64,000 nt of DNA, taken from Rhipicephalus microplus (taxonomy: Eukaryota > Arthropoda > Arachnida > Ixodida > Ixodidae). The translations under genes and the position numbers were made by a program. How positions within the stretch are numbered: position 1 is the first letter of the stretch; each line of letters begins with the position of its first letter. This document shows positions 33,591 to 44,772 of the stretch, piece by piece. Under the pieces are notes generated by a model that worked only from the letters and a program-made list of their open reading frames with translations, had not been told where the DNA came from and did not search any database. The stretch lies in the NCBI RefSeq assembly GCF_043290135.1, contig NC_134702.1, positions 77,790,417 through 77,854,416 on the forward strand. The letters are read 5' to 3'.

Positions 33591-33929
33591 TCTCTGTCAG
33601 CTGTTGATTAAATTCTAGGCAGTAGGTTGAATCCAGCACAGAGAATAAGCGCGAAATATTCTGCCCGATATTTTAAATTAGGAGTGCAAACTGGTCCAGT
33701 TGGATTTGTTAACTCGTGGAAAGTGAACTGATGATGAATCGGTTCTTGTATAAACTTGCTACGCGGCCGACTGCCAAGTCGGCAACTGCGGGTTTTGCCA
33801 ATTCTTACGTTTTTTTTTTGCAGCGAAAGCTGTTATCAGATCAAAACTCGGGTCACGCGCGGCGCCGTAGTTGTCCGCTGCCGCCGCCGTCGTCCGTAAC
33901 CACTATCGCGAAATAAAGAAAAAAATTGC

Positions 33930-34612
33930 CCGCAGCTTCCCTCGGGGGAACACTGAGGGGGATGCGGAGCATATAATTGGTTAACGGGGTGTTAAAGTGC
34001 GACTTACTTGGGTCGATGGCTAAATTGGTTAACGTGGTTGTGAAATGGGGTGTTAAATTGCGACTTACTTGGGTCGATGGCTAAATTGGTTAACGTGGTT
34101 GTAGGAGGGGGTGTTAAATGAGTGAACACGTACACACGTATGCGAAAGGGCGGCGCTGGTCGAAGGGACGTCGATCATTGTGTTTGTGGATTCGTTGGAA
34201 TTCATTTCACCGCGACCTTGGACGTCGACGCGCCGTACAAACCAACCGACGAGCGGCAACTGAGCGAGCGAGCGCCGACCTTGAGTATATATACAGCGCG
34301 ACGGCGCATGCACTGTCAGCTGTCGAATGTTCGAGAAGGGGGAGAAGCGCAACGGCGCATGCGCGCGCGTCAGCTGCCGATGTTCTCGAAGCGTGACGGC
34401 GCATGCGCGCTACATTATACAGCTAGCGAATGTTCGTGAAGAGGAGAAGCGCACGCGGTGTGTAGAGGAGGAAGGGTGCACAGATGGTGGAGGAGTGAAG
34501 CGCGCGCGGTGTGTAGAGGAGGAAGGGATGCACAGATGGTGGAAGAGGAAGGAGGAAGCTTGCGGACGGCGCCGCACTACAAGCCTCGAGTATTAGATGC
34601 TCCGCATCTAAA
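33930..34612. mobile_element. Nested element with inverted gatgcggagcat ends and three tandem arrays
   Basis: The 17-bp motif gatgcggagcatataat (33961-33977) is inverted with one mismatch at 34592-34608. Inside are three different tandem arrays: a 61-bp unit twice plus a partial (33986-34107), a 44-56-bp unit three times (34296-34446), and a ~51-bp unit twice (34446-34549). A TATATATA lies at 34286-34293 beside the second array. No transposase is encoded. The exact ends are uncertain by about 30 bp. Confidence 0.6.
34286..34440 (-). promoter_or_regulatory. TATA-like box with three heat-shock-element-like motifs
   Basis: Two motifs fit GAAnnTTCnnGAA exactly: 34325-34337 (gaatgttcgagaa) and 34428-34440 (gaatgttcgtgaa). 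A third, degenerate one (gatgttctcgaa) lies at 34379-34390. They sit one per tandem unit. Read on the minus strand they lie upstream of the TATATATA at 34293-34286. Function is inferred only. Confidence 0.35.
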
Positions 34613-35170
34613 AATAGTATTACAGACACAGTGGGACTCAAACCCGGGTCCGCTGCGTGCCAGCCCAGTATTCTAGCACTGAGCCAGGCCGGTGCTTGGG
34701 AATCGTTCGCAAACTTGCCTTAGCCTTGATGTCGAAAAAGGAATCGCATTAGTATGAGTAACAAAGCGTTTTGTAACAGCTAAAGAACAACGAGGCGTCA
34801 CACAATGCGAATAGCGTAACGAGTGGATCACTCAATGCTTCAACCCATTTCAAAAGCTTGTTTTTTATCACCTATTAACTGTGGCGCATACCTACTTCCG
34901 GCATAATTCCTCATCGTCGTCAGCCACTCTATGGACATTTGGCGCAACATGCTGTGCAATTGTTTAGCGGATACAACGCTTCTCAGAAGAATGGCGAAAA
35001 ATAGCATAGCAAGTTTTGGTGTATACTACCAAAAAATTATTATTAATGCCGTATGATTACCCAGCAAGTGCGCTAGCAGCAGTTACCCAAGGAGTGTTTA
35101 GAAATGGCTCTGAAAGGCCGCTCTTCTGTAGCTTTCGCTGCGACTGTGCTGCGCCTTCCACGTAGGCCTA

Positions 35171-35555
35171 TAGCGCTTTTTGTTTATTATTTATTACTTG
35201 ATACTGTTGCGAGCTAGTTCCAGGTTTAACGGTTGAGTATTCCTTGCTTTTACCGACCATTTTTAACATATCAGGATACCCTGAAGTCGGCGAAATCGCG
35301 AAATGAAAGTAACCATATAGCTGCGCAAGCGATTCGCGGCCAGCGAGAGAAAGCGGCGAAAGACGGCGTCGCCTGGCGGTGAACGGTTGCACTCGCGTCG
35401 ACAGCCGCGTCTTTTGTTCTCCTCCCCGTCGACCAGACACCAAGTTGCATAGAGGCACTGCACGTATGGATGGATGTACGTACGTACATTCTTCTTTACA
35501 TCATGTGAAAGAAACAACTGCGGCGGCTTCGCAACGCTTGCATCATGCCATTTGT
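35171..35555. other. No gene recognised
   Basis: Spacer between repeat Q and the Penelope-like element, with no identified feature. Confidence 0.35.
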
Positions 35556-37043
35556 GTTAAATGTTTCTAAAAGCTCATTCGAGCGCGAACACACGACACG
35601 ATCACTCACACACGCACACACCCAGGCATCAAACACACACAGCGCTCACTTACAACTGATTTATTGATAGCTCGAAGGCTTGAAGTAATACAGGACACAT
35701 GTGCGCACTAACACCATAGAAGGCCACCAGCATACATTATCAACGCGTACAGTTAATCAATGTCGTTGTTTAAAAGCGATGAACTGGAATTCGCTTGGTA
35801 ACAACGATAGCGAAGGGGCGCTTACACAGTGATCTTTATTTTTTTTAATGAAAAAAGCCTCTAACACTTCACGTGGAGTTTTACTTGCGCCGTTTGCCTA
35901 GAATCTTCGTCTCAGAAAATCGTGCGTCACAACCACACGAGATGACATGCGCTACCAGGTGCGCATACTTGTCATCTAGTTTTGTTAATTTTTTGGGCGT
36001 GTTCCCTCAATCGGTCATTAATACACCGTTCGGTTTGGCCAATGTTCACTTTCCCGCAGGATAAGGGTCTGGAGTACACGACCCCCGTGGAACACTTGAC
36101 AAAGGCCCTCTCATGTTTCTTCTCGCAGCCGCGCTTCTTCCTATCGCACACACGTTGGCACAGTCTTCCGATTTTTTCGGGTGCGGAAAACACGATCGGT
36201 ACACCGTGCCTGGCCGTGACTTTCTTGAGGTTGTGCGAGAACTTATGGATATATGGCACAGCTTGTGGCCTAATCCTTAAGGGCTGGGTAGCAGTAATCG
36301 CTTCCCGTGTTCCACGTTTAAACTTCTGCAGAAGTGATTCAGCAACAACCGTAATGACCGATCGAGGGAACCCAGCAGCCTCTAGTCGGCTCACCCGATT
36401 GAGGAAACTAAGTTTTACGCTGTGTGGGAACGACCTCTTTAGCGCTGATTCCAAGCAAAGAGACGCAACGCCCCTCTTCACAATCTTTGAGTGGGCAGAA
36501 TCGTACGGCAACAGCTGCTTCTCAACACGAGGATGATAAAAACAGTAAAAAGGCTCATCGTGCCACGTGAGGCTTAAGTCTAAAAACTGCAGACAAGCTT
36601 CTTGTAGCAATTCAACAGTAAAGGAAAGCCCTCGTCCTAGTCTTATAAAAACGTTGAAAATAAAATTAGTGGTTGTAAGGTCGCCCTGCTCATCTAAAAG
36701 AATTAAAAAATCGTCAACGTAACCAAAAACCTTTACCCCCCCCCCCCTCTTTAAAAGCATTGTCCAAGTCCCTATCTACATCCGCTAAAAAATGATCGCA
36801 AAGAACCGGCACGACACGGGAACCAATGCAGATTCCCTGCCGCTGAAGAAAGGGCTTTTCGTCAAACATTATAAAAGTTACATTGAGATAAAATTCTCAG
36901 AGCGATAAAAAAATTGTCTACATGCAAGCCCGCGTCATTGATAAAATAAACGTCGCCATTCTCTTCAATGCAGGATTTTACAGAAGCTAGAAGCTTGTCA
37001 TGCGGCACGGAATAATACAGAACAAGGGAATTTACAATTAAGC
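35556..37043 (-). mobile_element. Penelope-like element, 5'-truncated, minus strand
   Basis: The element encodes a Penelope-type RT joined to a GIY-YIG endonuclease. RT-like coding begins near 37035 in broken frames (HDKLLAS and GICIGSRVVPVLCDHFLAD equivalents near 36990 and 36840-36780), enters the open frame at 36760, and is followed by a ~400-bp 3' tail with AATAAA-like sequence near 35670. A 12-base C run (36736-36747) marks a frameshift. Confidence 0.9.
35972..36760 (-). pseudogene. Penelope-like RT C-terminal half plus GIY-YIG endonuclease
   Basis: This 262-codon open frame begins artificially just upstream of the RT catalytic box YVDDF (residues 14-18). The thumb follows with LQFLDLSLTW and KRGVASLCLESALKRSFPHS. 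The GIY-YIG nuclease starts near residue 225 (GVVYSRPLSCGKVNIGQT). The second motif reads NIG (residues 239-241) where YIG is expected, and the frame ends at NKTR, before the usual C-terminal zinc-binding part. Remnants of that part continue out of frame to about 35890. Penelope-like elements use the nuclease to cut the target. This copy is inactive: frameshifted at the C run upstream and truncated at both functional ends. Confidence 0.88.
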
Positions 37044-37484
37044 AAAATTAACAAAACGAGATTACAAGTATATGCGCACCTGGTTGCGCATTTCATCTCG
37101 TGTGGTTGTGACGCATGATTTTTCTAAGACAAAGATTCTAGGCAGAAGCGCCAGTAAAACGGCACGTGAAGTGTTAGAGGCCTTTTTCATTGAAAAAAAA
37201 ATAATAAAGATCACTGTGTAAGAGCCCCTTCGCTATCGTTGTTACCAAGCGAATTCCAGTTTATCGCTCTGAGGCAATGACATTGATTAACTGTACGTAT
37301 TGATAATGAATGCTGTTGGCCTTTTATGGTGTTAGTGCATGCATGTGTCCTGTAATAATTCAAGCCTTCGAGCTATCAATAAATCAGTTAGAAGTGAGCA
37401 CTGTGTGTGTTTGATGCCTGGGTGTGTGCATGTGTGAGTGATCGTGTCGTGTATTCACACTCGAATTAACATTTAGAAATGTTG
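37044..37484 (+). mobile_element. Penelope-like 3' terminus in opposite orientation (inverted repeat partner)
   Basis: These 441 bp are the reverse complement of 35556-35994, with scattered substitutions and small indels. They include acaaaac-agat at the start, tcaataaatcagtt and the gtgtttgatgcctgggtgtg segment. The element is truncated to its last part and lies tail-out relative to the minus-strand copy. Inverted or tandem partial copies are known for Penelope-like elements. Confidence 0.88.
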
Positions 37485-37489
37485 TACCA

Positions 37490-38240
37490 ACTAGCCCAAC
37501 GACAAGTTCTGTGTTACATGACACAGGTGGCAGGATGTACATCCGTGTTGCCACCTGTCGTTTCTTTTCGTCCTACGCGCCAGTAATTCGACGGATAATA
37601 TGTATACAGCAACGTAATGGAACGACAACCATAACATTACATACGCCATGCGTATCGTAAGGTACATGACCTGATTTTAATGTTATGGCTGGTAATTTAC
37701 GTTCGACGTACGCTCATATAATTCCATGCCAGTTTTGACATCGTACATCAAGTTTATAAAACCACAGCGAGAGCCCCTAGACAACGTAATTAGCCCCGCC
37801 GCGGTGGTCTAGTGGCTAAGGTACTCGGCTGCTGACCCGCAGGTCGCGGGTTCAAATCCCGGCTGCGGCGGCTGCATTTCCGATGGAGGCGGAAATGTTG
37901 TAGGCCCGTGTGCTCAGATTTGGGTGCACGTTAAAGAACCCCAGGTGGTCTAAATTTCCGGAGCCCTCCACTACGGCGTCTCTCATAATCATATGTGGTT
38001 TTGGGACGTTAAACCCCATATATTAATCATTATTAGACAACGTAATTGATGTCATGACGCGCATGACATGCATGACGTGATTTTCATCTTATGATCGTCA
38101 ATTTCTTTTCGTCATACGTTTAGGTCATGTCATGCCAATATCGGGATATATCTGGTAATTAAATGGCCGTGAAAATGCTAGGCGACCGGATATATACTCT
38201 CAAAGTGTCTTTAGTGCGCCAAGAAATGCTTCACATAAAA
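37490..38240 (+). repeat. Third, decayed copy of the composite repeat, split by a SINE
   Basis: The sequence ends with ctcaaagtgtctttagtgcg and ccaagaaatgcttcacat, equivalent to the terminal motif of copies A and B. It contains unit-like segments such as ccatgccagttttgacatcg (37727) and catgccaatatcgggatata (38128), and ttacatgacac at 37514. Most internal units and the GC-rich spacer are missing. A SINE at 37792-38033 interrupts it. Confidence 0.5.
37792..38033 (+). mobile_element. Ruka-like SINE, full length
   Basis: The plus-strand copy has the canonical head (A box tggtctagtggctaaggta, B box cgcgggttcaaatcccgg) and body, with a very short tail. A perfect 14-bp target-site duplication (tagacaacgtaatt, 37778-37791 and 38034-38047) flanks it. 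Confidence 0.96.
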
Positions 38241-38289
38241 AAAAGGACGTAGCATCTTGCGAAAGGCGAAGCCCTGGCAATGCCTATAT

Positions 38290-38700
38290 GAAACAGCTGC
38301 AGATAAGTTCGATCGTTTTATTGGCCATGTATATTCGAGCAAACATTACTACTCATCACCTTTTATGCCGATGTCCCCAATTTCGACATCGTCGAACTGG
38401 CCGATGGGCCTTGAAAAGACTTAGTGATCATTTTTTTACTTATGTAAAGATATTAGGAGCCTGGCCACACAGAGCGCCAGCTAAAAAAGCCACATGAACC
38501 CTTCTACAGCAATTGAAGACAACAGAATTGAGCGACCACCTCTAAAACGTTACATTATGTGTTGTGAAATGTCTCTCTCTCTCACTCATTTATTCCCACC
38601 CCATGTACATGATACCAAACTGGAAATTATCAAGTTGAGCTCTCTGTCTTTCCTATATACCATCTCTCTTTTTCTCACGTCCGCGAGAAATTTCAATCAC
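38290..38700 (+). pseudogene. LINE ORF2 C-terminal fragment, related RNase H LINE family
   Basis: The frame encodes HHLLCRCPQFRHRR, the end of a LINE zinc motif, then RLSDHFF, KILGAWPHRAPAKKAT. After a stop at 38495-38497 the similarity continues in the next frame with LLQQLKTTELSDHL. This is the C-terminal layout of RNase H LINEs, but the sequence differs from copies 1-3, so it is a sister family. The T/C-rich 3' region follows to about 38700. Confidence 0.6.
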
Positions 38701-38903
38701 GAGCATGGTGTCTTCACCACACATACCCGAACACAACTCGCTCGACGAACGTGAACTATGCTTTTCACAGCGTTGGCAAAGTGAACAGCACAAACGGAAG
38801 TGAGAAAATGCCCTAAGTAGATTCTTTCTTTCAATGGCGATAGCAATCATGTAAACACATTTGGATGATTTTTGTCCTCGGCGTCACCGATATGTCTCTT
38901 ATT

Positions 38904-38931
38904 TGTGTATGTATGTATGTATGTATGTATG
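38904..38931. repeat. (TGTA)n microsatellite
   Basis: Seven perfect TGTA units, followed by unrecognised DNA to 39040. Confidence 0.95.
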
Positions 38932-39044
38932 CACAGTACTGGTCATAAGTTCGCAGGCCACGCTCCAATAGAAATACATGGGAGAATGCCCCTCCTTCCT
39001 TTACCCTCCCCTGTGCATATTATATGAAAGTCACTAACTCGATT

Positions 39045-39180
39045 CAGAAGAGACCTTTTCTGAACAGTGCGACCGGGGATTCGAACCTGTGACGCCTCGC
39101 TCTACAGCGCGTGGCGTTAAACAACACATGCGGAGCATACGCCCGACCGCACACTGACAGTGACATATACACCACGTACT
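39045..39180 (-). repeat. tRNA-like repeat fragment
   Basis: On the minus strand a B-box-like caggttcgaatccccggtcg is preceded by gctgtagagcgaggcgtcac. This is tRNA-derived SINE-like sequence of a family other than the Ruka-like one. The A box is degenerate and the arms do not fold as a tRNA. Confidence 0.45.
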
Positions 39181-40149
39181 GCTGCCGTTGCGCTGAGATC
39201 GGAAGTGCTTCCCCATGTCCGCTTTCTCTCCAGCGAGATTGTGCGACGAGTGTGCTATAAAGGTCAGCGCCCAGCTCGTTTTTCACCTCAGTTGTGACGA
39301 GCACACTCCTCCTCTCTTTACTCTTGTACTTTGCCTTAAAAGGATGCGGTCGCCTGTGCGCGAGCGCTTATCTCGTGAGAAGGGTGGTTTGTACGTTTTG
39401 CGCTTTCACCGCAAAGTTCGCGTTGAAGTTACAGAGCGTACGAAGGTCACTTGGCTCTCTACAGCGGCTGCGTTTGCGAAAGGAGTGAGCTGTTAGCTAT
39501 TCTCAGAAGTTCACTTTAGCACTGTGGAGGCTACAGGGCACCTTAGTCAATAGGAAGGGTGATTAGCCCCTCCAAATGTATTCATCCGCGTCGCGTCATC
39601 TGCTGAGCAACCCCCTGGCGTCTGCGTGCACACGTTCGGCGAGCACATGGCAGCACCGAACAGAATGAAACATAGCTGCACCCATCGACCCTAGTGCCCT
39701 CCGCTTCGAGCTATCGCGGCCCGCTGGCAGTTCACGTCAATGACTTAACAGTGCTGCTTCTTGGGCGAGTCGGAAATCATAGTCTAATAAATAAATAAAT
39801 TAAGTAGCCAGGACATCCGGAGAATCTCAATCCGCCTTTTTCACAATGCCGCGCCGCAAGTATTCGCTCTTCACTAGTGCAAATGTCGCGAAAGCGCTGC
39901 TTGTCTCGGAGGCCTTCGTTCTAGCAATGTCAGTTCTCCCGGCTCCCACCAGACCCTACTAAGACGCCAGATGGCAGCACAGGAAGATGGAAAACGCGGA
40001 CTATCAATAAGTCGAGAAAAGAAAAAGTGCGCAACATACATTTGTGATGCAAGGCTCCTACAGCGGAGATAGCGCTAGACCGGGCTATGTTTTGTTAGTA
40101 ATGCCAGGTTTTTGCTAGAGGAGCTAGCAGTATCAAGTATGGCTCCACT
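39181..40149. other. No gene recognised
   Basis: No domain or repeat identified. Several short frames occur. Confidence 0.35.
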
Positions 40150-41680
40150 TGGATGCTCTTCTTCAGCTTCGATCGGTGCCCCACACTTACGCACGTGGAC
40201 TTGCCAGGAGCGTCAACAGTGGAGACAATTGTCATTGAAAGGACCATGCCACCAGCACTCCCATGACCTTAGATGTATATACTTAGAGCACACATTAGAC
40301 ACCGTTCTCGCACCCCTGCCCGTTAGCTCTCCTTTCTTTCAGAAGACCGTCCTGCCCGTCACCTCACCTTTCTTTCAAAAGACCTTCCTAGTGCCTCCTT
40401 TTGCAAGGTGATTTCTGTTTATCGAGAGTGCCTTCCAGCAGACTACACACCCTCTGAAAGAATCCTGACACATTCCTGGTGCCTGGATCAACCTAAATAA
40501 ACTTCGTCTGACAGTGTCAGGGATTCTTGAGAAGTCGGAGCTCACGTCGCCATCTTTAAAGCAGCCGTTCCTGCTGATGCTAAACGAGGTATACGCAGGC
40601 CACACTAAAGTCTACGCGGATGGGTCGACAAATGTTGAGGTATCTGCAGGAGCTGCGAACAGCCCAGCAAAAGGCGAAACCAATAATTTCAAAACGTCTC
40701 GTAGGACGTCATTGACTGCTGTGGAGCTGGCGACACTCAGCAGTCCGCTTCGGCAGATTCAACTGGAGTAACCACAAGAATGGGGCATATTCACCGACTC
40801 CATGCTGGCCCTGCGTGTTTGTCGTCAGCTTTGCGTCGTGGTGAGCATTGCAAGACCAGCTAGTATTCTGAATAAGATAAACCTATCAGCAACTGGAAGA
40901 CAAAGGGCATGGCATAATTTTCAAGTGTATTCCAGGCCACTGCGGCATTGACGGAAACGAACATGCCGAGAATTCTGCCGGGAATTCTCATGAAAGTGGC
41001 GTACACGAAATCATTCAATTATCAAGAACCGATGCAGCATTCAAGATTCGCTTGGCCGCACGTGATATAACACGCTCAATGTGGAACACGACCGGTTTTC
41101 TGCGTACCCGCCTACGTCGTTTAGATCTGTCACTTCAACTTCACATTTCATTTGGACTATCACGATCCAAAACAACCGTCCTCTTCTGCTTGTAGCTTGG
41201 AGTGTAATTTACTAACAGTTTTGCTTACCGGATCGGAATGACTGACAGTGCTACCTACCTGTGATCACTGTGGCAATGAGAAAACCATTGGCCACGTCCT
41301 TTGTGATTGTCCTCATTATAGCTCCCCAAAACATCAGTTTTCAGCAACGTTAGCACGGCTCAACGACCCGCCGTTTTCGGAGCAGTTAATTTTTGAGTAC
41401 TGAAACGTTTGACCCTCCAGCCAAAAGGCGACGAAGGTGCTGCTGAAGTTTCTGTGGTCAACTGAACTCGCAAAACGACTGTGACACTCCCGTGCTAGAG
41501 TGTGTGAGCGTTTTGTTTTTTTCATTTTATTTTCTCTAACCATTAATTTCTCTCCCTTTTCCCTTCTTACCTTTTCATGCCCATTACCCTTTACCCAGTA
41601 CCGCGTAGCAAACCAGATATTTTCTTCTGGTTAACCCCCCAGCCTTTGACTCAACATTATTCTCTCTCTCTCTCTTGCCA
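40150..41680 (+). mobile_element. RNase H-bearing LINE, copy 3, decayed
   Basis: Broken frames align with copy 1: ASTVETIVI near 40213, MYILRAHIR near 40273, SGILEKSELTSPSLKQ at 40514, VYADGST (RNase H first Asp) near 40613, AVELATL near 40723, and HVLCDCP near 41300. The coding end reads LLKFLWSTELAKRL before a stop at 41482-41484. The 3' end carries cgcgtagcaaaccagat, tctggttaaccccccagcc and a CT tail (41661-41675). Multiple stops and frameshifts are present. Confidence 0.88.
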
Positions 41681-42655
41681 GGAGCTTGTCACATGACAGG
41701 TTGTTAAGTGGCTTATGGCGGGGCCATATCACGTGACTAGTTACGTGATGTTAGGTTTTTTTAGTCGCATGACTAGATGTTACATCATGTTAAGTGATTT
41801 CAGCCCCGTGACTAGTCATTATGTGATGCTACAGGATATTTATTCACGTAAAAGACTCACCCATCATAATTATTGCATTCCACGCCAGACAAATTGGACG
41901 AGGTGCAGCAGGAGCGAAGTAAAAGATGATGACCCGAGCACGTATCGTTTTACGATGATGATAATTTCTGTTAGCACTATTCGGTGCAACGAAAAACGCT
42001 CTGCTCTTAAAAAAAGACATTAAAGAGCAAAACAATTTATCACACATTAGTGGAGGACTATCTAACAATCCTGAAAACACCACTCTTACCGCGACACGAA
42101 CGGCGCTTGGTAGGCAAGAAAACGTGCTAAAAGAAAATGCGGATGGAGATGCCATTTTGACATTCCCGCAGCAAACGCCGCGACGTAGGGAATTTCGAAG
42201 ACGTCTACAGGGTACAGCGTATTTTATAATCAATAAAAGTTGTGTGCGTTGTAATCTGTGGGTGTTATAGACGAAGTTTCATGAAATCTCATGGAGCTAA
42301 TGCCGCGAAAATGCGAGAAGCGCATTCTGGAATTTTTTTACGTTACGCACCGAAATTTGGGCACGAAATTTCACAATCAAATTTCGCCCTTCATTTTTTT
42401 CCCGCTAATAATTAACCTATGATAATGGTCAGAGTTCTCAGAGTGCAATTTGTCAATCTAAACCAAGTGGTTGTTTGTATTTCGTGTCCCTTGAAAGGAG
42501 AACTTTATGCATGCCTATTTGCTTGACTTGGTGAGCTTCAGGAAAAAGAGAGACGTAGCGAAAAAAATATTGCCTGAAAGGGCTGCGATAACGGTCGGAG
42601 CTCGGCACAGTCTTTGTGGCCACCCATGAGAAGTTATATCATATTGTCATCAGTC
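41681..42655. other. No gene recognised
   Basis: Contains loosely repeated gtgactagt/catgactag words near 41690-41830 but no clear array and no coding similarity. Confidence 0.35.
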
Positions 42656-42890
42656 ACAATTTATTGCATTTTCGATTTATTTATTTATTTTTGCTTGTAT
42701 TGTGTTATTGTTAATCATTGTCGATGTCATCCTGAATAATAACCTAAGCACGTCTTTTGCCACCTCCACCAACTGCTGCCACCATAGTGAACGGGGCCAA
42801 AAGCTCCTCAAGCTGCCCAGAGCGGCTTTTTTCTTGGCCCATGCCATTGTATAAGAAATTTTGCAATGGAAATAATAAATTAATGAAGTT
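42656..42890 (+). mobile_element. Possible LINE 3' untranslated end
   Basis: A T-rich stretch with ttgtattgtgttattgt is followed by an agcggctttt/ggcccatgcc segment and an AATAATAAATTAAT end. This resembles the 3' UTR of tick CR1/L2-type LINEs as I remember them. No coding part remains. Confidence 0.3.
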
Positions 42891-44470
42891 GCGCGTTATT
42901 TCCTGCTGAAATGCGCGAAACACGACTCAGAGTGAGGTGTTTTCAAAAGTAGATCTTTTGCTTTTAGATAGACCTTTGACTCTGAATGAAATACTTTATC
43001 AATGACCAACCTTCATAAAAGGGCACTGTCACTCTGAGAGATGTTTTTTTTTTTTCAGGGAACAAGCATTTTACGGAAATAATAAACTTCTGTTAGTCCT
43101 AAAATACAAATGACGACACAAATATGGCTGTGTGTCAAAATCTTTAGTGTTCCTACCGTACAAATGAATGACATGAATGTCAATACTAGGTGTCTACACT
43201 ACACATTTGTAGTGTCCCGATCGCGTGTTATACGCTAGGTGCAATTAATTGTCTTTTGCAACTTGCTGTGCACTAAAAGCCACACAAATGTCTTATTTCA
43301 AGCTCGTACAAGCGAACGTTTCGCTTACCTGAACTAGTGCCAAAATCTCTGTGACTCATTTGCTCTTGGATGGTGCTGTGTTCGCGTGTGTGGTGTTGTA
43401 CTGTATAAAATTATTCATGTCATCTGGCTCCCCTTCTTTCTGTTGCATATTTTTTCCAGATGTTTATAAAAGTAGCGGATATGAGGAGCTGATATTACCA
43501 TAAAGGCGCCAACCCTTTCTTACTTATCATTTTAATATTAATGAAAAAATCGAAAGACAGGCGCGGCTTGGGCTCGCAATTAATTTATATTCATACAAGA
43601 CTTCCAACATATGAAAATGCGCAAGTGTTCACAGTTAGGTTGTCTGTAATAATAGCGTCACGCGAAAATAAACGGTAAATTATATACTTTTTTTTAAAAG
43701 CTTGGCACATCTGCAAAAACACTTGATGTAGTTACGACCGGAAAGGCTAATGCCAGAGACATATAGTCACTTGCTCGTGACAAGGTAAACAAGCGATGAA
43801 CAAAAACAAAAAATAACGCTATCAATTTTGCCACCCTCCCCACCCACTCAACCATCGAGCGTTCAGCAAATATTTCCAGAGAACGACAGCCTTTTCACGT
43901 TTCATGAAAGGCACTCTTGAGAGATAATAAGTCTCTGATTCACTCGGTTCTTCACCTTGGTGTTTAACTTGTTACTGCTTGCGCTCAGCCAGACTGTATA
44001 AAGGGCGTAAGATTAGAAACTTGAGCGAGTTGATAGGCGTTCATATTTGGTTGAAAAAGCTACGGTTGCTGTTAGGTGGAGTTGAAAACGCTCCAGAACT
44101 CAAACCAAAAGTTGCTAAAGTAGCCATGCCATTAATTATTATCGCGAAATTCGTTGCCAATCAAACCGGAGTGGTATTATGCACAATTTTTTGCTATCGA
44201 TAAATAAATAAGACAATCTTGAATAAGTAAAACCAGAAATTGCAGAAGTAGCACAAAGATAGCTACGGTAACAAATGGAAATTTTCGATGTGAAACGCAG
44301 CATAGAAGTAGTTAGTTTGGCGCCAAGTAACCACCAATGCTAACCCCGGACGCAGCGCACGACCCGGAACGAGAACCATGTGCGCTGCTTAAACCAAACG
44401 TTTCAAAGTTTAGTCTTTCAAGGAACGAGTAACTCTGGCTTCTCTGGCGAAATTATCGGAAATTCGTAAT
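42891..44470. other. No gene recognised
   Basis: AT-rich DNA with no identified element. Short frames near 43979-44203 show no known domain. Confidence 0.35.
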
Positions 44471-44474
44471 TGAT

Positions 44475-44655
44475 CTGCAGTGGCAGCTTACGCGGAAAAG
44501 CTTCGCGCTGCTGACCTCGAGAACATGGGTTCAATTCTGGGCTACAACGGTCGCACTTGGATTGAAGATGAAATGCAATAACATCAGCGTACTTCAGATT
44601 TAGAGGTGCACGTTGAAAACTTTTGTAAGTCGAAATTGATCCAGAGACCCCCCCC
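44475..44655 (+). mobile_element. Highly diverged SINE copy
   Basis: Head-like cgctgctgacctcgagaaca with tgggttcaattctgggctac (B-box-like), then body-like cagatttagaggtgcacgtt. It is plus strand, old, and ends at a C-rich run (44649-44660). Confidence 0.5.
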
Positions 44656-44752
44656 CCCCTCTCCCTCCTCCCGGCGATTTCCCGGCCTAAAATATTTCTA
44701 GCTACATCCCTGGTAACATTTTGTGCTGTAAGCTCTCCACCAGCAACGGCAA

Positions 44753-44772
44753 CCCCCCCCCCCCCCCCCCCC
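44753..44772. repeat. C20 homopolymer
   Basis: A run of about 20 C; length in the assembly may be unreliable. Confidence 0.9.

Larger units (their letters stand above)
33820..35170 (-). repeat. Dispersed repeat, copy Q (matches 6886-7645), split by another element
   Basis: On the minus strand it repeats copy P in order: aaggcgcagcacagtcgcag and agctttcgctg at 35130-35160, the tRNA-like module (34627-34700), and ggttacggacgacggcggcg with agctttcgctg at 33820-33905. The parts that adjoin in copy P near 7535-7555 are about 700 bp apart here because of the element at 33930-34612. Confidence 0.7.

Noticed and set aside
37798..37870. Possible tRNA genes at the SINE heads
   Set aside because: Each is followed by the fixed SINE body and tail with target-site duplications, so they are SINE heads.
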